Shown here: positions 9,349 to 18,950 of the stretch, in pieces | How the letters are laid out: the number at the start of each line of letters is the position of its first letter | Numbering within the stretch: position 1 is the first letter of the stretch | Notes under the pieces: model-generated | Told to the model about the DNA's origin: nothing | Databases searched by the model: none | What the model saw: only the letters and a program-made list of their open reading frames with translations | Position numbers and translations under genes: made by a program | DNA from: Phoronis australis | Lineage: Eukaryota > Phoronida > Phoronidae | DNA: 28,193 bases | NCBI GenBank assembly: GCA_002633005.1 | Contig: NMRA01000274.1 | Location: forward strand, 4,289-32,481 | Direction: 5' to 3'

Positions 9349-9680
9349 TTAAATCGATCAGGTACACTGTATTTGTTAGTACGTGTCATGTAGAGGGACG
9401 GTGTTTTGGTGATAATATCGGTCAATGCAGGAAATGCTGACTAATAACATATAATGGTTCGTTCATTTTACAGCGGAAAGTCAGGTAAATTCAAGTGTGT
9501 ATGACCGAATGAATACCTGCTAGCGCTTTACTGTACCACACTGCATATTGTGCCTATCCTTAAACTTCTTGCTTTCAATTAACTCCTTCATCTGGTGTGG
9601 GTTCTCCATTTGCTAATAACCTGCATTATTCCATATACATGTTAGTGAGATCATGAGACACAACATCAAATGAGATTCAA
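9349..9680. other. Non-coding stretch, nothing recognised
   Basis: Starts with the right-hand TTAA duplication of the Kolobok element. No gene or repeat could be supported. Confidence 0.4.
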
Positions 9681-9883
9681 GTTCTGGAAAGTGTATATTC
9701 CACTGTAGAACCACATTGCTCTTTATGTGCAGTCTCTATTGGAATAAAATCACTACCAAGACATTTCTTGAAGACTTTGAAATCAACTTTGATGTGTGTA
9801 GCCTCGATGAAATGGAAGAGCAGAGGTGGCAACTACAACTCAGTGTACACAATGACTTTCCTGTACAAAATCTTATGAATTGA
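9681..9883 (+). pseudogene. Possible upstream exon of the unknown gene at 10259
   Basis: Two overlapping plus frames look coding in turn. The first part reads VLESVYSTVEPHCSLCAVSIG (with a C-x2-C pair); the later part reads FLEDFEINFDVCSLDEMEEQRW in another frame. The switch implies a frameshift near 9750. Its position, strand and decay level fit an earlier exon of the gene that continues at 10259 and 10894. The evidence is composition only; no family match is recognised. Confidence 0.3.
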
Positions 9884-10258
9884 CTGCTCTGGGTTTACTT
9901 ACACAAATGCCATTACTTATCCTAATCCTCATTTAATCTGAAATGTCCTTCTTCATAGTGAATTCAAGATAGGATATAGTTATTTTGTATCCATAAGTAT
10001 GTATGATAACATATAATGTAGTAGTGACCTACTGCCACATGCATCTGATCAATTCCTTGCTTAGCTAGCTTGAATGACTTATTTTGTACAATCTCCATTT
10101 TAGTTCACCACATTTTTGATAGGCAATTTTTCTTTTTGCTAGTGTTTCCTGAGGTATTCCCACTCACACATTGTGTTTGTTTTGAACTGATAGTGTCATT
10201 TTGCTTAGATTATGTGTCTGTGTTTGTATAGTCTGTTTCTTCATCTACATTTTAAAAG

Positions 10259-10399
10259 GCATGCAGCGGCAGCATATACGTACAACACAGACTATCTGGA
10301 GTCACTGGTTAGGAAGATGACATTGACGGACGGCAACTTACACTACGTGGATTACACAGCACGCTTCAATAGATACTGCCTTCGCCAACTTTTGTCCAG
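10259..10399 (+). pseudogene. Exon of unknown gene (part 1 of a phase-matched pair)
   Basis: A 141-nt open segment bounded by an AG (10257-10258) and a GT (10400-10401). It encodes a Tyr/Leu/Arg-rich helical-looking stretch including NTDYLESLVRKM, YVDYTARF and YCLRQLLS. The exon ends two bases into a codon, and the next candidate exon begins with the one base that completes it, so the frame carries through. I do not recognise the protein. Later frameshifts and a decayed PHD finger on the same strand suggest the locus is a pseudogene or an old element. Confidence 0.5.
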
Positions 10400-10893
10400 G
10401 TATTTCGTCATATACCTTGAATTATATGAAAGTCCTGCGTGACTGCATAATATGTATTGCAAATGGTTTCGATGGGGACAGCACTGGATTTTTTTTGGCT
10501 GTGTAAGTTGTGGGTTGCATTTCAAAATTCATCATATTTTCCTTGGTGTTTACGTTGTGAGTGTACTATGTATTTTTTCATCCAGTTGTTGTTCTAATGA
10601 TTTGGAATAGTGCTTTTGTTTGCAGCTACAAAAGGCCCGCTTGGTACTAACACGGGAAAATGATCTGCTCCCTTCACGTTTGAGATGCACCAATCAAGTC
10701 CGCATATCAACTGTGCTGTCACTGTCAACCCATGTCGATACCAAACTGTTTGATTCGTGAACTGTGTTCTACATCGGTTCTTGAAGGCGAGTGTGACTGA
10801 AACTTTAGAGAAGGATGGCAAATGTTACATGTAGACAGATGATGAATTTCCATCCATTGCCTTTTGAGAATAATTCACGCTTTCTACTTTCAG

Positions 10894-11251
10894 TCCTGTG
10901 TTACAATCTAGCATTTCCGAACATGGATATTCTGCAGATGCTCCATTTAATAGAACCAATAAGGACCTGGTGAGAATGTTACTTCAAATTAACAGAGAAA
11001 AGACCAAATTTTATATCCCTGAAGAGTATCACGAGCTGCTTGCTGGTCACAATATTTTTAAATATCATTTGTGCAGTGGCATTTATTGTTATAGGGAAAC
11101 TTTTTTAAACGTCTGTATGTTGTGTTATCATTCGAAAAAAACAGGAAAAGGACAGAAACAAATTATATGAATTGTATATGAGTACTGTGCCTCATATTCC
11201 AGATTACTTGTCTTCCTATCTCAAACAACCATCTAAAAAATGGGAGTCAAA
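10894..11251 (+). pseudogene. Exon of unknown gene (part 2), frameshifted
   Basis: Preceded by a strong acceptor (TTTCTACTTTCAG, ending 10893). The frame that continues from 10399 encodes NKDLVRMLLQINREKTKF, IPEEYHELLAGHNIFKYH and CYRETFLNVCMLCYHS. Around the A-run near 11135 the coding signal shifts frame and continues as KLYELYMSTVPHIPDYLSS to a TAA near 11250. The mix of charged and hydrophobic residues and the clean splice sites support former coding. Protein family unknown; a link to the PHD segment 400 bp downstream is inferred from position and strand only. Confidence 0.5.
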
Positions 11252-11329
11252 ATTTTAAAACAAAATTCTGTAATGATTCAGTGCCAAGCGTGCTATCCGA
11301 ATTACACCGTTCTGTTTTACCAATGAGGG

Positions 11330-11810
11330 TAGTCTGAGCAAACGCATTCAATTCAATCATAGGAAGCGAGCATTTATGTATTGTTATAAAGAAGGAGTCA
11401 ATTGTATTTTCAAAAATCTTCAAGAATTCTGCAACCGTCTCAAAGAGCATTCCATCACACCTTCTACATTTGAGGATAAAGATGCTCGTTTGTCTCATAT
11501 GTCTCACTTTCCTATTAAAAAACTACAAGACTTGTCGAATTCCAAGAAACCTGGTTTGGTAAATATTGCAAAGCACAAACTTTCCTCTAAACCGTCAAAG
11601 TATAGGTCAAAAACAAGTCTGAAACATTTCTTCTGTTCCGTATGTAACTTAGAATGTAAGGACCCAGATGAGAGAATTCAACCATCCATTCAATGTGATA
11701 GATGATACGACTGGTTTCACTTTAAATGTGAAAATGTTATTGAGGACAATCCGCCTCCCTCTGAGCTAGGTGGAATGGTTTTGTCTAGCGTGGACTCCAG
11801 CGTACAATCA
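11330..11810 (+). pseudogene. PHD-finger protein remnant with TGA at a zinc cysteine
   Basis: Upstream of the finger the frame encodes a basic, Ser/Lys-rich segment (LKEHSITPSTFEDKDARL, SKKPGLVNIAKHKL). The finger starts CSVCNLECKD, followed by CDR-stop-YDWFHFKCENV. In PHD fingers this part is C-D-x-C-x2-W-x-H-x2-C, so the TGA at 11703-11705 sits exactly on a zinc-binding Cys and is one base from TGC or TGT. The last ligand pair appears in a shifted frame as WFCLAW, where the final Cys is Trp. Three lesions in one domain indicate loss of function. PHD fingers normally read histone H3 tails. Confidence 0.7.
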
Positions 11811-11824
11811 AATGGATGATTTTA

Positions 11825-13030
11825 GATAATAATTACTTCAAAAACAAGCCACTTATTCATTTTTATTGTGTGAAACTAACTTTTGCTCAACTGTTAATGA
11901 TTCTCAATGTTTGATTCAGTTTTTAATATATGTGACGGGGCGTTAGCAACGGTACATTTATTGTTATGCTTATTTAGTTGTTCACTTGTTCTTATGCTAA
12001 TGTTTTTGTTGCGTCTCAGTGCGCCTTTGTTACGTGGACATGCAGGTGACTGCTTTGAATAAGTCTCGTCAATGCTAATATTGTATGTCTAGAAATACAG
12101 ATGCTTAAAGATGGTACGTATGTGTCAAGAAACAATGTAAAATAAAATGAATCACCTGCTAACTACAAATTTCATGTTGTCTTCTCTTACGGTAAATACA
12201 GTATTTCTTGTTACACTAAGTTTTATGGTGTTCAGAATGTTGAAATTAGCCTACATTCTATTTTTGATTTTACGCTTCATTGCACACTATTTAGCTGTAA
12301 CAAATGAAATGCGACATCGTTTTATGCTTATAAGATGTTCTTATAGTTTTTACCATGATAGGATCATATTTTCATTATCAACAAGGACTACCTCTTGACT
12401 AAAGAAACACCTTCAGAATTCATTGGAATTAGTACGGCCAGTTCTTTATATTTGTAAATTGGTTTGTGTTCGCACTGCATGTGATTGGGGCATTGAAAAA
12501 TTCAATTAGGTGAACATGTTGTCTTCAAAAGCAAGTATTGACAACCATGAAGCGTCAAATAAACAAAACGTCGGCTTTGTGACCGACTGTGTAAGACTGG
12601 TGAATATATACATACATATACATATATATGTATATGTGCATGTATAATAAAGTGCGCATTTTACAAGCCCATTACTTATGTCGAAGGTTATATTAGGCAA
12701 AATGCGAGGTATGTCATAAGCATAAAGGCCATATACTTGAAGTATTTTTGTTTACACCTTTACAAGTTATCAAAGAATACAACTGCAGTGTAATTTGAAA
12801 ACGAAAACAAAACCGACCTCTCTCCGCAAGTGTTAACTGTAAAAAATACTCCTCCACTTGTGAAGACTCGGGACATTCTATTAACGCACATGTTGTCTTA
12901 CGTAGGAAACGGCATGTCATCAATTACGATTTCAAGTCGATAGGTGTCGCGAGAATAAAAAGTTATTTTACGACTTAACTGGGCATACACACTATCTACA
13001 ACTAAATAGCTTTGAACTAATCACTTTAAG
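11825..13030. other. Non-coding stretch with short AT microsatellite
   Basis: Contains an imperfect TACATA/TATATG tract around 12603-12645. Short open frames at 12147 and on the minus strand have no recognisable motif. Some of this may be intron of the fucosyltransferase remnant that follows, but no exon could be supported. Confidence 0.4.
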
Positions 13031-13565
13031 AAGATGCAGAAGTATGCTAAAGTTGACGTCTATGGAAAATGCGGAACTTTGGAGTGCAAAGGTCACTATA
13101 CAAAGAGAGCATGTTCAAAAATACAGCACTAACTTTTTTTCTGGCTTTTGAAACTTCAAACTGTCGGGATTATATTAGTTTCAAAATGTGGATGCAAGCA
13201 TTTGGAAATGGTGCAGTCCCAGTTTTACTTGGAGCCCATAAAGAAGATTATTTGAAACAAATTCCGCTCAATTCTGTGATCTTCGCCGATGACTTTCAGT
13301 CACCAAAAAACTAACAGAATACTTAAAAGTGTTGGACAAAAACGAGAATGCTGACCGAAAACTTCACGAATTGAGGAAAACTTACAGAATTGACTACGAT
13401 TACAGATTTTTAGGTACATACGCCTGGACGAAGCTTTGCTTCGAGTTAAGAGACTTGATGAACCACCCAAATGGCACAGTGATCACAGATTTCGAGAACC
13501 CTCAGACGGAGTGCTATCAAAATGCTTGGGTCAAGAATGTGTGCAAAAACAAAGTTTCCACGTGA
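13031..13565 (+). pseudogene. Alpha-1,3-fucosyltransferase (GT10), C-terminal half, frameshifted
   Basis: GT10 enzymes transfer fucose from GDP-fucose to N-acetylglucosamine-containing glycans in the Golgi. Three successive frames give the family order: KVDVYGKCGTLEC (13034 on), FFLAFETSNCRDY...GNGAVPVLLGAHKEDY...SVIFADDFQSPK (to about 13309), then LTEYLKVLDKNEN...YRIDYDY and a Cys-containing tail ending at 13565. The breaks are one missing base near 13130-13135 and one in an A6 run at 13305-13310. The usual TEK motif after the Cys-x-Asp-Tyr is SFK here, so the conserved Glu that contacts GDP-fucose is lost. The N-terminal half and membrane anchor are not visible upstream; an AG at 13029-13030 could be an acceptor. 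Probably a pseudogene, though homopolymer sequencing errors could explain one break. Confidence 0.85.
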
Positions 13566-13868
13566 GATAGTTCTCCTGAAAATATGGATCTCACCATGAG
13601 GTTGATTGTTGACTGCATTGGCGTTGTTACTCTGCGCGTGTAATTTCTGCGTTGACATTATGTCAGACCCGCACGCCGCAGAGACTAATCGGCCGTTCAT
13701 GTTACCTCTGTTAATCCCAGAAGGTTTTGCACTGACTCATATCCGGACAAACGCAATTATTAAACCGATTTGGCTGCAACTTTGCTATTGCATCCCCGAG
13801 GTATCATGTGCCTTGGGTTCGCACGGGTACCAGGTTTCGCTTCGTTTACGCTAGAGTAAGTCAGCCGA
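13566..13868. other. Non-coding stretch, nothing recognised
   Basis: Open frames at 13606 and on the minus strand have no family signature; the minus frame overlaps the fucosyltransferase tail. Probably 3' flank of the pseudogene. Confidence 0.4.
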
Positions 13869-14325
13869 CCAAAATCAGCAATTTTAGGTTTTACGGCAGT
13901 CAAGTTAGAAGCAGGTAACCATAATCAAATAACTTCTAGTGGACCTCCCTTGAAGACTATGGGGATTACTAGGCTGAAATATGCACCGTTGCCACGGTAA
14001 CCAGGTATTCTGACACCTAAAATCCGCAATTTCAGCGTGAATTAAAAAGTTGTTTAGAAAACAAGTAATCATGTTTATAATGGCTCCAGTGTCTCACCCT
14101 TGGAACTTAGGAATATTACTAAGGTGAAATATACAGCGTTGCTATGGTAACCAGGTATTGAACAGTACTGAAAATAAGCTCCGTTTTAGTTTGACGGCAA
14201 AACTAGATTAGTTGCTGATAACGAATGTTTATAGTACTAAACTGGTGACTCTCTCTTAGAAGTAAAGTGGTTACCAAGCTAAAACATGCACTGTTTCTAT
14301 GGTAACTCAGTAATATTACGTAACC
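13869..14325. repeat. Three-copy 150-bp tandem repeat with X-box-like palindromes
   Basis: Units start near 13869, 14019 and 14171. Each contains a GTGAAATATAC..CGTTGC-type segment ending in a palindrome: GTTGCCACGGTAAC (13988-14001), GTTGCTATGGTAAC (14138-14151) and GTTTCTATGGTAAC (14293-14306). The first fits the RFX-family X-box consensus GTNRCC(N0-3)RGYAAC perfectly; the others have one and two changes in the left half-site. The rest of each unit is clearly related but diverged. It may be a short satellite or a duplicated regulatory block. Confidence 0.8.
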
Positions 14326-15866
14326 TGACTGACGTACAGCTCTAGGCTGAGCAACATGCAAAAATTTCAGATTTCTGAGCATGAAAACACGTGCCTGTGC
14401 AATATACACCTGCCTTGACTTCTTATACAAGTGAAATTAAGGTACGCGCGCCTACATGTACATGTGAAACAGTCGACGGATTTTTTCATAGAAAAAGGCA
14501 TTTGTCTGGATAGAGGCCCATGGGTCAAAGTCCATTCAAACACGGTACCGTAATATAGTAGACATAAGGTCATCACATGATTTATAATTTTAGAGATTAC
14601 AAACTCCAACAAACTCTGATGCGTTTTCTTCATTCGCTGAGAGTTTCGAGAGGTAGCGGAAAAAGAATCCCGTCACTGTAAGGAATGTTACAAGACCGAT
14701 ACAAGGAATGCGTAGGTCTAATGTGGTTTTCGTTTTTAGCCAGTTAAACAGCGAGAAATCCAGTTTTAAGCAACTCTTAGCTCATAAACTCAGCCAGCTC
14801 CCGACAATGATAAAACAAAATTCGTCAGCTTTGAAATGTGACTTCGAACAGCTTATACATAACAATTGACGCTCAAAAACAAGTGGAACATTCTTCATTA
14901 CAACACCGGCGTTCTGAAAAGACGTGACGTCAAAACACATTGATGACTCTTCAAAGACCCAGGCAAGATAGGTGTAAGCTGTTTAAAGATTAAAACTCAT
15001 AGATCTGACGTCATTGTTTTTTTGCTCTGGGTTTTCGCACCAGTATACAAGCATGGCCTACTTATGAACAGCTAAGAACTGATAAAACAAATTTACTACA
15101 TTGAGAAATTCGTCTCACTTTTCGTGAATAATTACACTAGCATAAACTCGGGCGTAAATTACGCCTTCCTGGTACCATACGTCAAGAAGAAATTTTGATT
15201 TTATTTTACACAAGATCAACAACAAGAGCAAGGACAATCGGAACTAACAATAAAACACGATTATCATAGTCACGACAACAAACCACAAGTCAAAAATAAG
15301 TGCTTCTTATCTTCGTTTAAAAGGATACCAAGCCTTTTATCTGGCGATATTAACTAAATGTAGATCGCTGAAATATTTCAAAAAACAAAATAATGCATCG
15401 TCAACCTTCGAAACGCTGGAGGTTTGAAAATTCCTTAAAAATTCCCTCAAATCAGTGAGCGTGACTAACGCTTTGGAACCAGTCAATCGGCAGCCCTAGG
15501 GAAAGAACCCCATCTTGGACCTTAGCCGTCTTTGTGATACAAGGGGAAACTGTTTTGATTAAATTGGGTGCGTTAAGTAGACCAAGTCTCTCTCTCCGGA
15601 AAAGCAAAATCACACAAGAGCATCAAAAAGTCCCGAGTGTAAATGGCAAGTATTTCGCGAGTATGCTCGAAACTTTTACAGCGTAACCCAGCAAAATGAC
15701 GGCCGCGGATTGGCCGGTGAGGTTGAAATGTTTCTACATCATAAGCGAAGATTTTTTCGCTGCAAGCGTTACTTAATGCCGTGGGTCTACGAAACGCAAG
15801 CCATAATAGCCTAACGTTGTTTTACCGCTTATGGAAAGAAGCATTTGCATGACAGCAGGCGTGCGC
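14326..15866. other. Long non-coding stretch
   Basis: No domain or splice-bounded exon was recognised. Around 15695-15720 there is an AAAATGACGGCCGCGGATTGG-like string, which combines a YY1-like core with an inverted CCAAT box and could mark a TATA-less promoter, but no gene starts nearby that I can support. Confidence 0.35.
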
Positions 15867-15988
15867 TCAGTAACGCTAGGACCTAGGTAAAATCCAGCCA
15901 AAGTCACGTGATCTCATTTGAAATACACGACAATATCTTACGTAATCTCGCGAAGTCTTGCTTTATAGCGAGGTCCTAGCGTTACTGA
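15867..15988. mobile_element. 122-bp MITE with perfect 18-bp inverted ends
   Basis: TCAGTAACGCTAGGACCT (15867-15884) is exactly mirrored by AGGTCCTAGCGTTACTGA (15971-15988). The inside has no coding capacity. No clear target duplication is visible at the ends, so the superfamily is undetermined. Confidence 0.75.
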
Positions 15989-16573
15989 ACGGGAGGCAGG
16001 CAACAGGGTTCGTTTTTGTAGAAATTGACAAAACAGCTCGTACTATCCCTTTAAAGTAGTACCCATCAGTTCGACACAAAAACAAAGTAGAATTACAGTA
16101 CACTGCCATTTACAGTTTTTCCTACAAATTAAAACAACAACTGGATACAACAGAACAATACCAGCCAACATAGTCACTGCTACTCTTCTAACTTAATTAG
16201 TAGCCATACTTAATAACTGACTGTACTTCGGGAGCAAGTTTTCGGTTGTACAGAATTTGTTAAATGCACGACACTTTTCATTGTTCACAGTCTTTATTCC
16301 GTTGCGTTCGTACTTTCGGAGCAAAAATCTACTCTCAACTGAACATAGATACAGTAACTGACCTAGCGACATAATTAAAAGACACACGATATTTCGAAAC
16401 ATACTCGTTTCATTCTCAAGTGAAGATAAAATGACGCAGTAATGCCACCACAGAGTATAAGCTGACGACACACACAGTGAGACACGGCGGGTGTGAAATA
16501 CTGCAAAGAATGACTAATGAAGGGGGGTAACAGGAAAGTCACGCAAACAAGTGTAACGTGNAAGCTATTTGGT
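15989..16573. other. Non-coding stretch 5' of the Tigger-type transposase
   Basis: Contains the ambiguous base at 16561. A minus-strand frame at 16193-16471 shows no motif. Part of this is probably the 5' region of the transposon, but I could not identify its inverted terminal repeat. Confidence 0.4.
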
Positions 16574-17449
16574 ATCCCAAAGCTAACTATTTGCCGTCAC
16601 CGCATGGGTCTGAATAAGTACGCAAAACAAGTTACGCGGAGGCCCAAAAGTTTTGCCTACAGAAATAGAAGCTGATTTGGTAGAACACATAAAAGGTCTT
16701 GACGATCTTTTTTTGGTATCACACAAAAAGATCTTATGAAACTTGCATATCAATTGGCAAAATCCCATGGCATTCATAAATTTAGCGAAACAAAACAGTC
16801 TGCCAATAAAACCTGGTACTACAGCTTTATGAGACGACATCCAGAACTCAGTCTGCGCAACCCAGAAGCTACATCTACTGGTCGCATGAAAGGTTTCAAC
16901 CGCCGAGCTGTTTCAGATTTCTTCGATAAATATTACGTCGAGCTAATTGAATTACACGGATTTACTGCTGACAGAGTGTTTAATATGGATGAAACTGGAC
17001 ATTCTACCGTGCAAAGGCCATCGAAAGTGATCTCAACGAAAGGGAAACGCCAAGTTGGAGCAGTAACAACCACTGAACGAGGAACAAATACTACTGGTGT
17101 CCACTGTCATTCTGCCATTGTCCAATACATCCCCCCGATGCTCATCTTCAAGAGGAAAAGACTGTGCGATTCCTTGAAAGTTGATGCACCCACTGGTACA
17201 ATTTTTGCCTGCACCAATTCAGGATGGATTGACTCTATAGTTTTCATTAACTGGCTTCGTCATTTTATCCGATCAGTGAATGCGTCAGTTGAAAATAAAG
17301 TCCTTCTTCTACTCCACGGACATGCATCCCACACAAAAAACCTTGACGCCATTAAGCTAGCGCGGGAAAATGGTGTTTTCATTTTCTCCTTCCCCAATCA
17401 CACAACGCACAGGCTTCAACCCTTAGATGTTAGCTTTTTTAAGTCATAA
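16574..17449 (+). pseudogene. pogo/Tigger/jerky-type transposase, catalytic Asp lost
   Basis: This family cuts and pastes DNA with a DDD nuclease and binds DNA through psq and CENP-B-type helix-turn-helix domains. An upstream frame gives GIPKLTICRH (psq helix) and VLPTEIEADLVEHI before a frameshift in the T7 run near 16711. The main 237-residue ORF (from 16736) then has LAYQLAKSHGI..F, WYYSFMRRHPELSLR.PEATS and the nuclease core: NMDETG (Asp85), LLLHGHASHTKN and HRLQPLDVSFF (Asp231). The second catalytic Asp of the usual LLLDGH is His194 (CAC at 17315-17317). The ORF stops just after SFFKS, where the family continues to a C-terminal tail. Frameshift, missing Asp and early stop make it inactive. 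AATAAA occurs at 17639. Confidence 0.85.
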
Positions 17450-17970
17450 TTGTGATTCCGATGGAGACTCTGATTAACCTACATAAACCCGGCAATTTAA
17501 GTTTGTTACATAAGTATAGTTGACTGATCCATTTTGTTATCTTTAAAAGTTGGTTTGTTCGCACATATTTATAAAGACGTCTGTTAGCATTAGAGTCATA
17601 GGGAAATGCTGTTTCCTGTAATATGTTTCTATGTGGCCAATAAAAGGTTTGACTCTTTACACTGTTTCCTTGTTCAGCTTTGCTTGGTGAAATACACGTA
17701 GTTATTAGTATAGTACCACTGGTACGATTCTGATGTCTGACAGGTACGAATTACAAAACCGGTCATGTGAATCGTACTTTTATTGACTTTTCTACAACCG
17801 TGTTTTGCAGCTAAAACATGATTAATCATTATTCTTCTAAATCACATGTGCGGTTATACGTGTGAAGCCACTTAAGGCTATGAGATAGCTCCCTATTCCG
17901 TGGCTAGTTCAGCGTGGCATACAGAGGGGTGCATCCTTAAGTGGTACGAAACCAGTAACTTTCCCCTACT
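17450..17970. other. Intergenic stretch between transposase and esterase
   Basis: Holds a possible polyadenylation signal AATAAA near 17639 for a transcript of the transposase. No exon is supported. Short GGTACGA-containing strings near 17720-17780 occur in both orientations and may be a fragment of transposon end. Confidence 0.4.
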
Positions 17971-17984
17971 ACAAGCTGAGGCTC

Positions 17985-18950
17985 ATGTTGATGTTACCGT
18001 CACTGAGGAGCAGTTCGTCACAGGACAATCAATTGGCATTTAGTACGTGTAAGACAACTGAACAAGCGACATCACGCGGACAGTGGATGAAAGAGCTTGA
18101 TAACACAAAAGTCTGGAAACCTCTCTTATGTGTTATGCCTAAAACTAACACATCTCGAATATATTATCCACTGACACGATTGGTGTTAGCTGGTGATTCA
18201 AACACCTACAGACTTACCCAACACCTACTTGGAAAGTTTCATTGTGATGGTCGAGTGTTAAATTACAATGTTGGACGATGTTCTTTTGGCAAATATCTGC
18301 AGATTGAGAACTCCTTGAAATGGCAACCACCCAACGTCGGAAGCGAAGGACCTCTTCTCTACGGTTTAAATGATGGGCGTTGCACCGACTGCAGTGGTTG
18401 CACTGCATCGTGGAGAGAGTGCAGGAATGGTGGAAATATGACTGTAGAATACATACCAGTCGACTTTGCCAGGGACGTTGTAATACAATCCAAAAAGTAT
18501 GCCACTACACAGGAGAATGCTGTTGATTATCTTGTCAGAACGGGACCTCCAACAGCTGTTATATTTAACAGCGGTGTACACGACCTCTTATATTGTAACG
18601 TGAGTGCTTACACAGAAAATCTACTTAGATATACCAAGAAGATGTTGAAAACCAATTTTCCAGACGCTAAAGTTCTCTTCATTAACACCGCCTGTGTGGT
18701 CGAGAGTGACGTACCAACTCAATTTAAAAACGTAACAACAAACGACTTCATCGCTCAGTATAATGACGCAGCCAAAAGGGTTATGGTGGCTTTAAACGTA
18801 GATTATCTTGACAATTTCCAGGTGTGTAATACTTCATTCGCATACCAGAAATTACGTCTCATTGGCGACCCAATCCATCTAGCACCTGGTTACTACAAGA
18901 AATTGACAGAGCTATTGCAGATGCAGCTTCAATTGTGGTTCCCTGTTTAA
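17985..18950 (+). CDS. SGNH/PC-esterase-like hydrolase (NXPE/TBL-type layout)
   Basis: Predicted acyl-ester hydrolase or acyltransferase of the SGNH fold, likely acting on glycans in the secretory pathway; the substrate is unknown. The 321-residue ORF has SRGQWMKEL and KVWKPLLC at 30-49 (the G-W...W-x-P..C entry of PC-esterases), block I AGDSNTY with Ser72, NYNVGRCSFG at 93-102, block III FNSGVHD at 194-200, and block V GDPIHL with Asp295 and His298 as the remaining catalytic pair. NTS, NMT, NVS and NVT sequons suggest a lumenal or secreted protein. No signal peptide is present, so an upstream exon is expected. The start is uncertain: just upstream, another frame reads EAHVDVTVTEEQF and stops near 18030, so the first 18 residues may be in the wrong frame. 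It is the only long, undamaged ORF here. Confidence 0.7.
   Translation: MLMLPSLRSSSSQDNQLAFSTCKTTEQATSRGQWMKELDNTKVWKPLLCVMPKTNTSRIYYPLTRLVLAGDSNTYRLTQHLLGKFHCDGRVLNYNVGRCSFGKYLQIENSLKWQPPNVGSEGPLLYGLNDGRCTDCSGCTASWRECRNGGNMTVEYIPVDFARDVVIQSKKYATTQENAVDYLVRTGPPTAVIFNSGVHDLLYCNVSAYTENLLRYTKKMLKTNFPDAKVLFINTACVVESDVPTQFKNVTTNDFIAQYNDAAKRVMVALNVDYLDNFQVCNTSFAYQKLRLIGDPIHLAPGYYKKLTELLQMQLQLWFPV

Noticed and set aside
11640-11810. RAG2-like PHD finger or RAG-type transposon
   Set aside because: No Kelch repeats, RAG1-like core or recombination signal sequences are visible; the finger is of a generic type.
13606-13854. 82-codon plus-strand ORF after the fucosyltransferase
   Set aside because: No domain or splice signal; a hydrophobic start alone is not evidence for a gene.
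13031-18950. Glycan-modification gene cluster (fucosyltransferase plus esterase)
   Set aside because: The fucosyltransferase is broken and a transposase and MITE lie between; proximity alone does not show a functional cluster.
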